A DNA stretch of 27,896 nt, from NCBI GenBank assembly GCA_022826515.1, contig JAJDUT010000115.1:1-27896 (forward strand). Direction: 5' to 3'. The DNA is from Candidatus Latescibacterota bacterium. Lineage in GTDB: Bacteria > Latescibacterota > UBA2968 > UBA8231. Of this stretch, positions 1-6,419 are shown piece after piece (within the stretch, counting starts at the first letter, position 1; each line of letters begins with the position of its first letter). The position numbers and the translations under genes were made by a program. The notes under the pieces were generated by a model that saw only the letters and a list, made by a program, of their open reading frames with translations, was not told the DNA's origin and did not search any database.

Positions 1-836
1 AAATAGTACTTAGGCTCTTTGCGCAGAGAGCGGGCTACATTGACGTGCCAAGGCCGAATCGCATAACAAAAGTAGAGGGATTCGAGAATCCCAATCCAGC
101 GCCGCACGCTATCTACTGAGGCGCTGATGGCGCGGGCGAGGCTGGCATAACTAGTCAGTTGGCCGCACTGTTGTCGAATCAATTCGGCCAGCGTCTCTAC
201 CTGCCCTAGCTCGCGCACCTGCGTCAGGCTCCGCAAGTCCTCTTTGAATAACTGCTGGACGCGCGTGCTGCTCCAGCGACGCCAGAAACGGGAATCGGCT
301 CGGAGCAAGGGCTCGGGATAACCACCGAATTGGAGCAGGTCTGCAAAGGCCCCAGCACCGAGGGGGGCCGGAGGACGGACGAGTGCGGTGGCCTCGGGGG
401 CCAGCAACTCGGCCCCGGACAGTGGGTGCATGCGGTAGCCGAAATAGCGTCCCATCAAACTATCTCCGCCCGCCTTAAAGACATCGAGACGCGCACTGCC
501 GGTGACAATGAATCGGGCTTGGTCCCCGTACGTATCAAAAAGCCCTTTGAGCAATCCTTTCCAACGCCCAAACTTATGCAGCTCGTCTAAAGTGCAGACC
601 GGAAAATTTTCGCGCAGCCGATCTAGGCCCAGCGCTTCGGCAATAGCGGCTGGTCCGGCGAGGATGCGCTGGCGATCATCGCCGTTGTCCCAGTTGAGAT
701 AGACCGCCGCGCCGCTGTCGGCGGCCCCGCGACGGGCACTGGTCGTCTTGCCGACTTGGCGTGGCCCCATGAGGAAGAGCATCTGTCGGTTTTCGGCGCA
801 ATGCGTTTGGATCAGGTGTTCGTATAGGCGTCTCAT
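1..836 (-). CDS. DUF4143-type AAA ATPase (3' end cut by window edge)
   Basis: An open frame runs from ATG at 836 off the left edge; 278 residues are visible. Residues 24-31 (GPRQVGKT) form a Walker A loop and D84-E85 in TLDELHK form a Walker B/DExH-like box. The stretch at about 109-140 (FIVTGSARLDVF, then GRYFGYRMHPLS) is typical of the AAA_14 plus DUF4143 family. The family is usually about 380-450 residues, so roughly 100-170 residues lie outside the window. These ATPases are widespread, often horizontally moved, and mostly uncharacterised; some may be toxin-antitoxin or nuclease associated. No Shine-Dalgarno is visible before the ATG. A strong palindrome sits 23 nt upstream (859-888). The family call is confident; the role is unknown. 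Confidence 0.88.
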   Translation of the reverse strand, partial: MRRLYEHLIQTHCAENRQMLFLMGPRQVGKTTSARRGAADSGAAVYLNWDNGDDRQRILAGPAAIAEALGLDRLRENFPVCTLDELHKFGRWKGLLKGLFDTYGDQARFIVTGSARLDVFKAGGDSLMGRYFGYRMHPLSGAELLAPEATALVRPPAPLGAGAFADLLQFGGYPEPLLRADSRFWRRWSSTRVQQLFKEDLRSLTQVRELGQVETLAELIRQQCGQLTSYASLARAISASVDSVRRWIGILESLYFCYAIRPWHVNVARSLRKEPKYY

Positions 837-858
837 GCGCTGACTAAACGGGGTATAT

Positions 859-888
859 ATCGTAAAATGGACATGACTATTTTACGAT
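859..888. promoter_or_regulatory. Inverted repeat, probable operator/promoter of the DUF4143 ATPase gene
   Basis: ATCGTAAAAT at 859-868 is an exact inverted match of ATTTTACGAT at 879-888, with a 10-nt centre. The symmetry continues imperfectly into flanking TATATA tracts (about 854-895). It lies directly upstream of the minus-strand ATPase start at 836. In GC-rich surroundings this AT-rich dyad is conspicuous and suits a dimeric regulator, or autoregulation overlapping a -10 element. Binding is inferred. Confidence 0.55.
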
Positions 889-1073
889 GTATATATCATT
901 TGGTCAAACAACGTACAAGCGACACGCCCGCCACGACTTTCGTTGGCCGTTGGCCGCTGGTAAGCTCTCTCAAGACGGTGCTCGCGCCAGCCCATCAAAG
1001 ACCGTGTACTGACTGCTCAACACGTGCTCAAAAGATAGGTCGCTCATACTCATTCTTCCGACGATCGTTAGGG

Positions 1074-1101
1074 GTAGGGGCGACCGGCCAGTTGCCCCTA
1101 T
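1074..1101. repeat. GTAGGGGC-type palindromic element
   Basis: TAGGGGC at 1075-1081 pairs with GCCCCTA at 1094-1100. The stem extends inwards to about 10 bp with one G-T pair, leaving a loop of about 6 nt (CGGCCA). There is no T-run after it, so it is not a classic intrinsic terminator. Its outer sequence resembles the perfect palindrome at 6316-6345, suggesting a dispersed repeat family. Confidence 0.45.
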
Positions 1102-1208
1102 CTCAGGTCTAAGATACGCCCGCCACAGCCCTAAAGCTAAATCCTACGCAGCTTTCCCAACACGCGCCCTTTGCCTATCCTTCTCAAGCAATTCTAACAG
1201 GTGAAAAC

Positions 1209-1997
1209 ATGCTGACGACCAACGAAATGCGCTTCTTCAAGCGCAACGGCTACCTCATCAAGCGCGGCGTACTCGACCCCGCGCTCATGGAACGCGCCCG
1301 CACTCGGCTGTGGGACGGTGCCCCTCCAGACCGCCACCGCGACGACCCCGACACTTGGGTTGGCCCATTCCGCCAAGACGAAGAAAACCCCGACGGCGCC
1401 AACCACCGCCGAGGCTTCCGCTGGAACTTCCGCGAGCCGGGCGACGAGGCGTGGATGGTGCGCCTTTTGGCCACCGATCCCAAGGTGTGGGCCATGGCCG
1501 AACAAATGCTCGGCAAGGGCCAACTCGTCCAGCCCGAGCGCATTCGCGGCATCTACTGCACCCTGCCCTACGGCGATCACCCGCCCCAAGCCCTAGGCTG
1601 CCACACCGACGGCCACCCCTTCCACCTCGGCGTGGTCGGCTACATCGACGACGTACCGCCCAACGGCGGCAGCTTCATGGTCTGGCCCGAAAGCCATCGC
1701 GCCTTCTACCCGACCTTCACCTCGCAGTACCTCCGCGACCAAGACGAAGCCGCCTACGAAAAAGTGCGCACCGAGTTCAACCAGCGCACCCCCGTCGATA
1801 CCCACGGCCAAGCCGGCGACATTGTATTCTGGCACCACCGCCTCGGCCACATGGCTAGCCCAAACACCTCGCGCCAACTGCGCCAAGCCGTGCTCTACGA
1901 TTTTCTCAAGAAAGACATCGAACAAACCCAACAGGAGCCGCCGCAAAAGGACATGTGGCGCGACTGGTCGGACGAAATGCGCGCCATCGATCTATAA
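1209..1997 (+). CDS. Phytanoyl-CoA dioxygenase family (PhyH) Fe(II)/2-oxoglutarate oxygenase
   Basis: This 262-residue protein is typical in length for bacterial PhyH-like oxygenases, which couple 2-oxoglutarate decarboxylation to hydroxylation of an organic substrate. The facial triad looks intact: H132 and D134 in CHTDGH, and distal His at 214 in RLGHMASPN. R225 (RQAVLYDF) is placed to bind 2-oxoglutarate. Residues 151-163 (PNGGSFMVWPESH) match the usual 'GG-x(4)-PGSH' turn. AGGTG lies a few bases before the ATG. It has no signal peptide, so it should be cytoplasmic. The substrate cannot be told from sequence. Nearby SMP-30 and amidohydrolase genes suggest small-molecule catabolism. Confidence 0.9.
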   Translation: MLTTNEMRFFKRNGYLIKRGVLDPALMERARTRLWDGAPPDRHRDDPDTWVGPFRQDEENPDGANHRRGFRWNFREPGDEAWMVRLLATDPKVWAMAEQMLGKGQLVQPERIRGIYCTLPYGDHPPQALGCHTDGHPFHLGVVGYIDDVPPNGGSFMVWPESHRAFYPTFTSQYLRDQDEAAYEKVRTEFNQRTPVDTHGQAGDIVFWHHRLGHMASPNTSRQLRQAVLYDFLKKDIEQTQQEPPQKDMWRDWSDEMRAIDL

Positions 1998-2042
1998 GTG
2001 CGCCCCAATCCTCCCACCTCTGCGTTCATCTGCGGATTTTAG

Positions 2043-2930
2043 TCACCCAGCAAACGCATCCGAGGGCACGCCGCGCACGCCCGGATCGACTCGCACTAGC
2101 GAACCGGCCAAAGGCTGAGCCTGCCGCGCCTCAGCATCCAAACCCCGACAAGCCGAGGTGATGTAGAGCTGGTCCAAGCCCGCGCCGCCAAAGGCGCAGG
2201 ACGTCACATTGGACATGGGCAGTTCCAAGTGGCGCAGCAACTCCCCAGAGCGGGGGTCGTAACACAGGACGCACCACCCTCCGAACACGGCAATCCACAA
2301 GGCGTCTTCCTCGTCAATGGCCATGCCGTCTAACACCCCCGGCCCTCCGTACTCCACTACCACGCGCTCGTTGCTAATGTCCCCACTGTCGCGGCAGTAG
2401 TCGTACGCGCGCACATTGTTCAAGCCCGAATCGATGAAGTACATAGTCTGCTGATCGGCACTCCAGACGATGCCGTTGGACACGCTGACCGGCGCGACCT
2501 TCCGGCTGACTGAGTGATCTACATCGAGACAGTAGAGCGCACCTTGGTCCCGGGCACCCCCAAACTCCATCGTCCCCGCCCACAGCCGACCAGCCGGGTC
2601 GCACTTGCCGTCGTTGAAGCGGTTGGCGGGGATCTCACTCTCTGGGTCTTCGCCGAGGGGCACCATGCGCTCCGTCCGCAAGTCGATGTGAGCAAAGCCA
2701 TTGTGTAGCACCACGACGAGGCCGCCGCTCTTCCGCTTGACCACCGTACCCACGGCTTGGCACGTCGGGATAGTGCGATTGATTCCGCTCACTGGATCGT
2801 ACACATAGACCTCGTGGCCGAGGATATCGACCCAGTACAACAACTCGTCGTCCGCATCCCAAACGGCCCCTTCGCCGATGAGCGCGTCCTTTTCCACGAC
2901 TAGTTCGGGTACTATCTTTTCCTTGTTCAT
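2043..2930 (-). CDS. SMP-30/gluconolactonase/LRE family lactonase
   Basis: This 295-residue protein is a six-bladed beta-propeller of the SMP-30/gluconolactonase/LRE family. Members hydrolyse sugar lactones to aldonic acids using a divalent metal. The expected ligands are visible: E20 (IGEGAVW), N106 (NRFNDGKCDPAGRLWAGTM region), N152 (SNGIVWS) and D201 (DGMAIDEEDALW). AAGGAGG is placed about 8 nt before the ATG, which fixes the start. It has no signal peptide. It is divergent from the neighbouring amidohydrolase at 3009, with starts about 80 nt apart, so the two may share a control region. The lactone substrate is not known. A gluconolactone, arabinonolactone or other sugar lactone would suit the oxidative sugar genes elsewhere in the window. 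Confidence 0.9.
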   Translation of the reverse strand: MNKEKIVPELVVEKDALIGEGAVWDADDELLYWVDILGHEVYVYDPVSGINRTIPTCQAVGTVVKRKSGGLVVVLHNGFAHIDLRTERMVPLGEDPESEIPANRFNDGKCDPAGRLWAGTMEFGGARDQGALYCLDVDHSVSRKVAPVSVSNGIVWSADQQTMYFIDSGLNNVRAYDYCRDSGDISNERVVVEYGGPGVLDGMAIDEEDALWIAVFGGWCVLCYDPRSGELLRHLELPMSNVTSCAFGGAGLDQLYITSACRGLDAEARQAQPLAGSLVRVDPGVRGVPSDAFAG

Positions 2931-3008
2931 CTTAGATTTCCTCCTTTGGGGGCAACACTAGGTTGCCTGCCATTTTCTGTCAAACGCGCCGCTCAGGAGC
3001 ACAACGCC

Positions 3009-4004
3009 ATGACCACTTTCACCTATGAAGACTTCGACCGCCAACTCTGGGAACGAGAACTCGAGGATTTCGTCCCCGCCACGGTTTACGACATGCACAC
3101 GCACATGTGGTCTGAGGACCACCGAGGCTCCCTCACGGGCGCACCTACCGGCCTGCGCGAGGAGATCGACTTTCAGGACCATCTCGACTGGGCGGCCAAA
3201 CTTTACCCGGGCCGCGCCTTCCACATGCTGGTCTTGGGCACCCCCATGCCGGGCATGGACGCCGCCGGACACAACGCCTGGATGGCGGCCCAACTCGCCG
3301 CCGACCCCGAATCCGCGATCAACATGATGGTCACCCCGGACATGACGCCTGAATACGTAGCCGCCCAAGTCGATGAGTACGGCTTCCTCGGCCTCAAGCC
3401 CTACCGCACCTTTGCCCCAGACCCGGCTGGCGCTCGCATCTGCGACTTCCTCCCGGAATCCTTCATCGAAGTCGCCCACCACAAGAAGCTGGCCATCACC
3501 ATGCATCTGGCCAAACCCACCGGCCCCGCCGACCCAGACAACCAGCGCGACTTAGCGCGCTACACCCGCGAATACCCCAACGCGCAGTGGATTTTAGCCC
3601 ACTGCGCCCGCTCGTTCAATTCCTTTATGATGGAAGAGGCCATCCACTTCCTGTGCGACCTGCCCAATATATGGTACGACACCTCGGCGGTGAACGACCT
3701 GTATGCTCACTATCTGCTGATGAAACACGAAGACCGCAAGCGGGTGATGTTCGGGTCGGACAACGTGGTCGCCGGCTGTGCGCGCGGCAAGTACATCACC
3801 TATGGCCGCGCCTGGCTGTTCTATCCTGGGAACGAGGCCGGCACGCCGCACTGCGACTCGCGGGCCACACTCGTCATCTACGAGCAACTGCGCCAAGAGC
3901 GGCAAGTGGCCGAGATGCTGCAACTAACGCCCGCGGAAATCGAAGATCACTTTGCCGGGAATGCCCAGCGATTTCTGGCGATGATGCGCGGGCAGGGTGC
4001 GTAG
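3009..4004 (+). CDS. Amidohydrolase-related metal-dependent hydrolase (TIM barrel)
   Basis: I take the ATG at 3009 (331 residues), which has AGGAG about 10 nt before it, rather than an in-frame start 63 nt upstream. The HxH metal motif is at H30-T-H32 (YDMHTHM). A conserved Lys is at 109 (LGLKPYR), a His at 145 (TMHLAK), a His at 177 (ILAHCARSF) and an Asp at 230 (MFGSDN). These are the metal-binding and catalytic positions of the amidohydrolase_2 group, which includes hydrolases of lactones and amides and some decarboxylases. The protein has no signal peptide and full-length architecture. It is divergent from the SMP-30 lactonase, consistent with a shared catabolic route. The substrate is not recognisable. 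Confidence 0.85.
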   Translation: MTTFTYEDFDRQLWERELEDFVPATVYDMHTHMWSEDHRGSLTGAPTGLREEIDFQDHLDWAAKLYPGRAFHMLVLGTPMPGMDAAGHNAWMAAQLAADPESAINMMVTPDMTPEYVAAQVDEYGFLGLKPYRTFAPDPAGARICDFLPESFIEVAHHKKLAITMHLAKPTGPADPDNQRDLARYTREYPNAQWILAHCARSFNSFMMEEAIHFLCDLPNIWYDTSAVNDLYAHYLLMKHEDRKRVMFGSDNVVAGCARGKYITYGRAWLFYPGNEAGTPHCDSRATLVIYEQLRQERQVAEMLQLTPAEIEDHFAGNAQRFLAMMRGQGA

Positions 4005-4015
4005 CGTTCGTCAGT

Positions 4016-4048
4016 GTGCTTTAAGAAAGAAGCACAGGTGCTTATACT
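4016..4048 (+). promoter_or_regulatory. Alternative hairpins and -10-like box before the three-gene cassette
   Basis: GTGCTT (4016-4021), AAGCAC (4030-4035) and GTGCTT (4038-4043) follow each other, so the central arm could pair with either flank. TATACT at 4043-4048 is a good -10-like box, but no convincing -35 is seen. It lies just before the gene at 4074. It could be a promoter with a small attenuator-like structure, or a weak terminator of the amidohydrolase gene. Confidence 0.3.
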
Positions 4049-4073
4049 TTAGATATCCATCTGGAGACTGGGA

Positions 4074-4319
4074 GTGAATAAACAACAGCGCAATGAGCGC
4101 AAATTCAAAAACTGGACTGATTTACAAGATGGTGGACGACAATACTGGTACGATGTCCCCGGTCGTCAGGGATGGAAGGCACGCTATGTAAAGGAAGTAA
4201 ACGAGAGCGAAGAGACAGTGCGATTCTACCAAGAAATTTACGACCAAAAAGGGCAGTTGGTAGAAGTGCATCAGAAGTACCCAGAAGATACCGGACACCA
4301 GCCCGTTGGAAAGGAGTAA
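4074..4319 (+). CDS. Small charged protein, first gene of the methyltransferase cassette
   Basis: This 81-residue soluble protein starts with GTG; GGAG at 4063-4066 lies 7 nt before it. It is rich in Trp, Tyr, Lys and Glu. Recognisable stretches are FKNWTDLQDGGRQYWYD (about 11-27), PGRQGWKARYVKEV, and near the C-terminus EIYDQKGQLVEVHQKYPEDTGH. I have seen this type as a small hypothetical protein usually encoded next to a helical partner like the N-terminal part of the next gene, but I know no proven function. The stop is 3 nt before the next ATG, so the two are almost certainly co-translated. Possible roles are a small regulator, a control protein for the downstream enzymes, or half of a toxin-antitoxin-like pair. 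Confidence 0.75.
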   Translation: MNKQQRNERKFKNWTDLQDGGRQYWYDVPGRQGWKARYVKEVNESEETVRFYQEIYDQKGQLVEVHQKYPEDTGHQPVGKE

Positions 4320-4322
4320 GTA

Positions 4323-5060
4323 ATGAGACTCATCACGGCTGAAGTCCTCGCAGACCAAATAAAGGCATACCTACAGCACCAATTGTCTCTCAAAGAACTG
4401 GTAGATTGGGCTGAGAATGCAATGATGGATGGCACATTTGAGGAAACGGAGGACTACGCGCTTCGCGATATTACGGGTCGCTTGGGCGTTGCAGACGTAA
4501 AGGCATTCCGTTTGAGCGAGGATGATTTCGAGCAGTTTCTTGCTCAGTTGGAGCATACAGAACGGAAGGAGAACGGGAACGTGGCTACTGCTAATGGTTT
4601 GTTAAAATGGGATATTCTTCAGATAGCGGAAGCACTGAAAATTCCTCAAGACGATGTGCGTGATTACTTCACCGATGGACGCCGAGTATCCTTTCTGCTA
4701 GAACGACGCATAGCCTACGAGGTGCTCAATGGATCGCTAGCCAGTAGCGAAGGAGCCGGTTATGATGTACTGGATTCCGATGGCCGCAAATGGGAAGTCC
4801 GCAGTGTATCCAAAGGAGGCATCTATTTCTGTCCCAGTTACATGGTCGGATCAGGAAGGCGCTTTGGAAAGGATGGTTTTCTACAAAAATTAGACGAGAT
4901 CGCTGGCTATATCGTCTCGGACATCCAATGCTTCCCTTCCGTACCGTACTGGCAAATTCCGGCGGACACGGTCCGAGCTTGGTGGTTTCAGGGGCAGCTT
5001 GGTACAGCATCGAAGATAAGCCGTGTCAAGGCTCTCGCCTTACTCAGGAGTATATCGTGA
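4323..5060 (+). CDS. Two-part protein: helical partner domain plus putative restriction-endonuclease-like domain
   Basis: This 245-residue protein has AAGGAG 6 nt before its ATG. Residues 1-80 (ITAEVLADQIKAYL, ELVDWAENAMMDG, DITGRLGVADVKAF) form an all-helical domain that I recall mostly as a stand-alone small protein encoded after a gene like the one at 4074. After a linker (about 82-92), residues 93-245 form another domain. It contains LLERRIAYEVLNG, then D148/D151 and E158-V-R160 (DGRKWEVRS), YFCPSYMVGSGRRF, and GYIVSDI followed by FPSVPYWQIP. The D...ExR arrangement, next to a DNA methyltransferase whose GTG overlaps this stop (GTGA), suggests a PD-(D/E)XK-like type II endonuclease. The Lys of ExK would be Arg here. 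The nuclease call is an inference. The region is more AT-rich than its flanks. Confidence 0.6.
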   Translation: MRLITAEVLADQIKAYLQHQLSLKELVDWAENAMMDGTFEETEDYALRDITGRLGVADVKAFRLSEDDFEQFLAQLEHTERKENGNVATANGLLKWDILQIAEALKIPQDDVRDYFTDGRRVSFLLERRIAYEVLNGSLASSEGAGYDVLDSDGRKWEVRSVSKGGIYFCPSYMVGSGRRFGKDGFLQKLDEIAGYIVSDIQCFPSVPYWQIPADTVRAWWFQGQLGTASKISRVKALALLRSIS

Positions 5061-6319
5061 CTACACCCCAACTCGAATTATTCTCCCCTGAGCCTCCTCG
5101 ATCCCGACCCCTAAACGCCAAGGAATTCGCCGCCGAAATCCAAGCCTTTGCGGATTTTGGCAAAGAGACGAACATCCTCGACTTTCCCGATCCGGCCATT
5201 TCCATTCCGGTGTATGTCAACGAGTTTTGGACCGCCAAGCAGCGCGCCGCCCACTCGCTCCACGAGGTCTCCTATCGCGCCTGTTTCAAGCCGCAATTGC
5301 CGAGGTTTTTCATTAGCCGCCTGACGCAACCCGGCGACGCAGTGTACGACCCGTTCATGGGGCGCGGCACCACGGTCCTTGAAGCAGCACTATTGGGCCG
5401 CCGCCCTATCGGCTGCGACATAAATCCCCTCAGCGAGCGCCTAGTTCGCCCTCGCCTAAATCCACCTGAATGGACCGAGGTAGAAACGCGCTTGACAGCG
5501 CTGTGCCTCGATAAATCGAGCGAGGTCTGGGACGAGCTCCTCGTTTTTTATCACCCTAATACTCTCCGCCAAATCGTCAACCTGCGCTCCTATCTCCTCA
5601 CACGCCGCCAAGAAGGGCCACTCGACCGCGTCGATGCGTGGATTCAGATGGTAGCGACCAACCGCCTGACCGGGCACTCGCCGGGATTTTTCTCTGTATA
5701 TACGCTGCCGCCCAATCAGGCGGTGTCCATCGAGTCGCAAAAACGCATCAATCAAAAACGCGCTCAAGTGCCGCCTGAACGCGACGTAAAGGCCATCATC
5801 CTCCGCAAGACGAAATCCTTACTGAGCAAGCTGCAAGCACGCGAGCTAGAAACGCTGACGGCGAATAGCCCCCTGCTCATAACCGGCTCGTCTGACAATA
5901 CCTCCACTATCGTCAGTGAATCCATCCAGCTCGCCGTTACCTCGCCGCCCTTTTTGGACATCGTCAACTACCAAGCAGACAACTGGCTGCGCTGCTGGTT
6001 TAACGGCATCGACGCCAAAGAGGTAGCTATATGGCAATTGAAAAAACCAGCGGACTGGCAAGCAGCGATGACTCGCACCTTCCGAGAGTTGCACCGGGTC
6101 CTCGCAAGCGGTGGCTTTGTTGCCTTTGAGGTGGGCGAGGTCCGCAATGGCAAAATCTTACTGGAAACCCTCGTCGTGCCCGCGGCCACAGAGGCCGGCC
6201 TCAAGCCGCTGATGGTGTTGGTCAACGATCAAATGTTCACCAAGACTGCAAACTGCTGGGGCGTGGACAACCGCACAAAAGGCACTAATACCAATCGGAT
6301 CGTCCTGATCGGCAAGTAG
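5057..6319 (+). CDS. DNA (N4-cytosine/N6-adenine) methyltransferase
   Basis: I take GTG at 5057 (420 residues), which overlaps the upstream stop as GTGA and has AGGAG at 5046-5050; an open frame upstream of it is not the start. Motif I is D98PFMGRGTT with SAM-binding context (GDAVYDPFMGRGT, then GCDINPLSERL). Motif IV is T295-S-P-P-F299, the catalytic box of amino-methyltransferases, and TSPPF/Y favours N4-cytosine. Residues about 53-85 resemble motif X. About 190 residues separate motif I from motif IV and may hold target recognition. Tight coupling to the gene before implies a modification partner that protects host DNA. The recognition sequence cannot be read from the protein. The gene ends in the palindrome at 6316-6345. 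Confidence 0.9.
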   Translation: MTTPQLELFSPEPPRSRPLNAKEFAAEIQAFADFGKETNILDFPDPAISIPVYVNEFWTAKQRAAHSLHEVSYRACFKPQLPRFFISRLTQPGDAVYDPFMGRGTTVLEAALLGRRPIGCDINPLSERLVRPRLNPPEWTEVETRLTALCLDKSSEVWDELLVFYHPNTLRQIVNLRSYLLTRRQEGPLDRVDAWIQMVATNRLTGHSPGFFSVYTLPPNQAVSIESQKRINQKRAQVPPERDVKAIILRKTKSLLSKLQARELETLTANSPLLITGSSDNTSTIVSESIQLAVTSPPFLDIVNYQADNWLRCWFNGIDAKEVAIWQLKKPADWQAAMTRTFRELHRVLASGGFVAFEVGEVRNGKILLETLVVPAATEAGLKPLMVLVNDQMFTKTANCWGVDNRTKGTNTNRIVLIGK

Positions 6320-6345
6320 GGGGCGGTTTGCAAACCGCCCCCTAC
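6316..6345. repeat. Perfect 30-nt palindrome overlapping the methyltransferase stop
   Basis: GTAGGGGGCGGTTTG (6316-6330) is followed directly by its exact reverse complement (6331-6345). It overlaps the TAG stop at 6317-6319. It can fold as a GC-rich hairpin but has no following T-run, so a pure Rho-independent terminator is doubtful. It resembles REP-like or MITE-like palindromes that end operons. The related weaker element at 1074-1101 shares its GTAGGGG ends. Transcription termination or mRNA protection is possible. Confidence 0.7.
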
Positions 6346-6419
6346 GCAATTGACACTGTTCAATCGCCCCTCGTGCTTTAGTTCTGTAGTGAACAACCGT
6401 TCAGTCTTCGAGGGGAAAT

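Larger units (their letters stand above)
837..1208. other. Intergenic region between divergent ATPase and PhyH genes
   Basis: This 372-nt stretch separates two divergently transcribed genes. It holds the dyad at 859-888 and a second hairpin at 1074-1101. An 81-codon open frame (867-1112) crosses it but starts inside the dyad, has no recognisable domain and lacks a ribosome binding site, so I do not call it a gene. I see no clear promoter for the rightward gene. Confidence 0.6.

Noticed and set aside
867..1112. 81-codon open frame between the ATPase and PhyH genes
   Set aside because: It starts in the operator-like dyad, lacks a ribosome binding site, and its composition (Arg/Ser-rich, no domain) is not protein-like.
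4790..5056. Long N-terminal extension of the methyltransferase from an upstream ATG
   Set aside because: It overlaps the preceding gene in another frame; the GTG at 5057 with AGGAG and the GTGA overlap is a far better start.
6316..6345. Palindrome as a classic intrinsic terminator
   Set aside because: Hairpin is perfect but there is no T-run on either side, so a repeat element is the safer call.
6350..6382. TTGACA (6350-6355) as a -35 box for the gene at 6420
   Set aside because: No acceptable -10 lies 16-18 nt downstream; TTTAGT at 6377 has wrong spacing, so I do not call a promoter.
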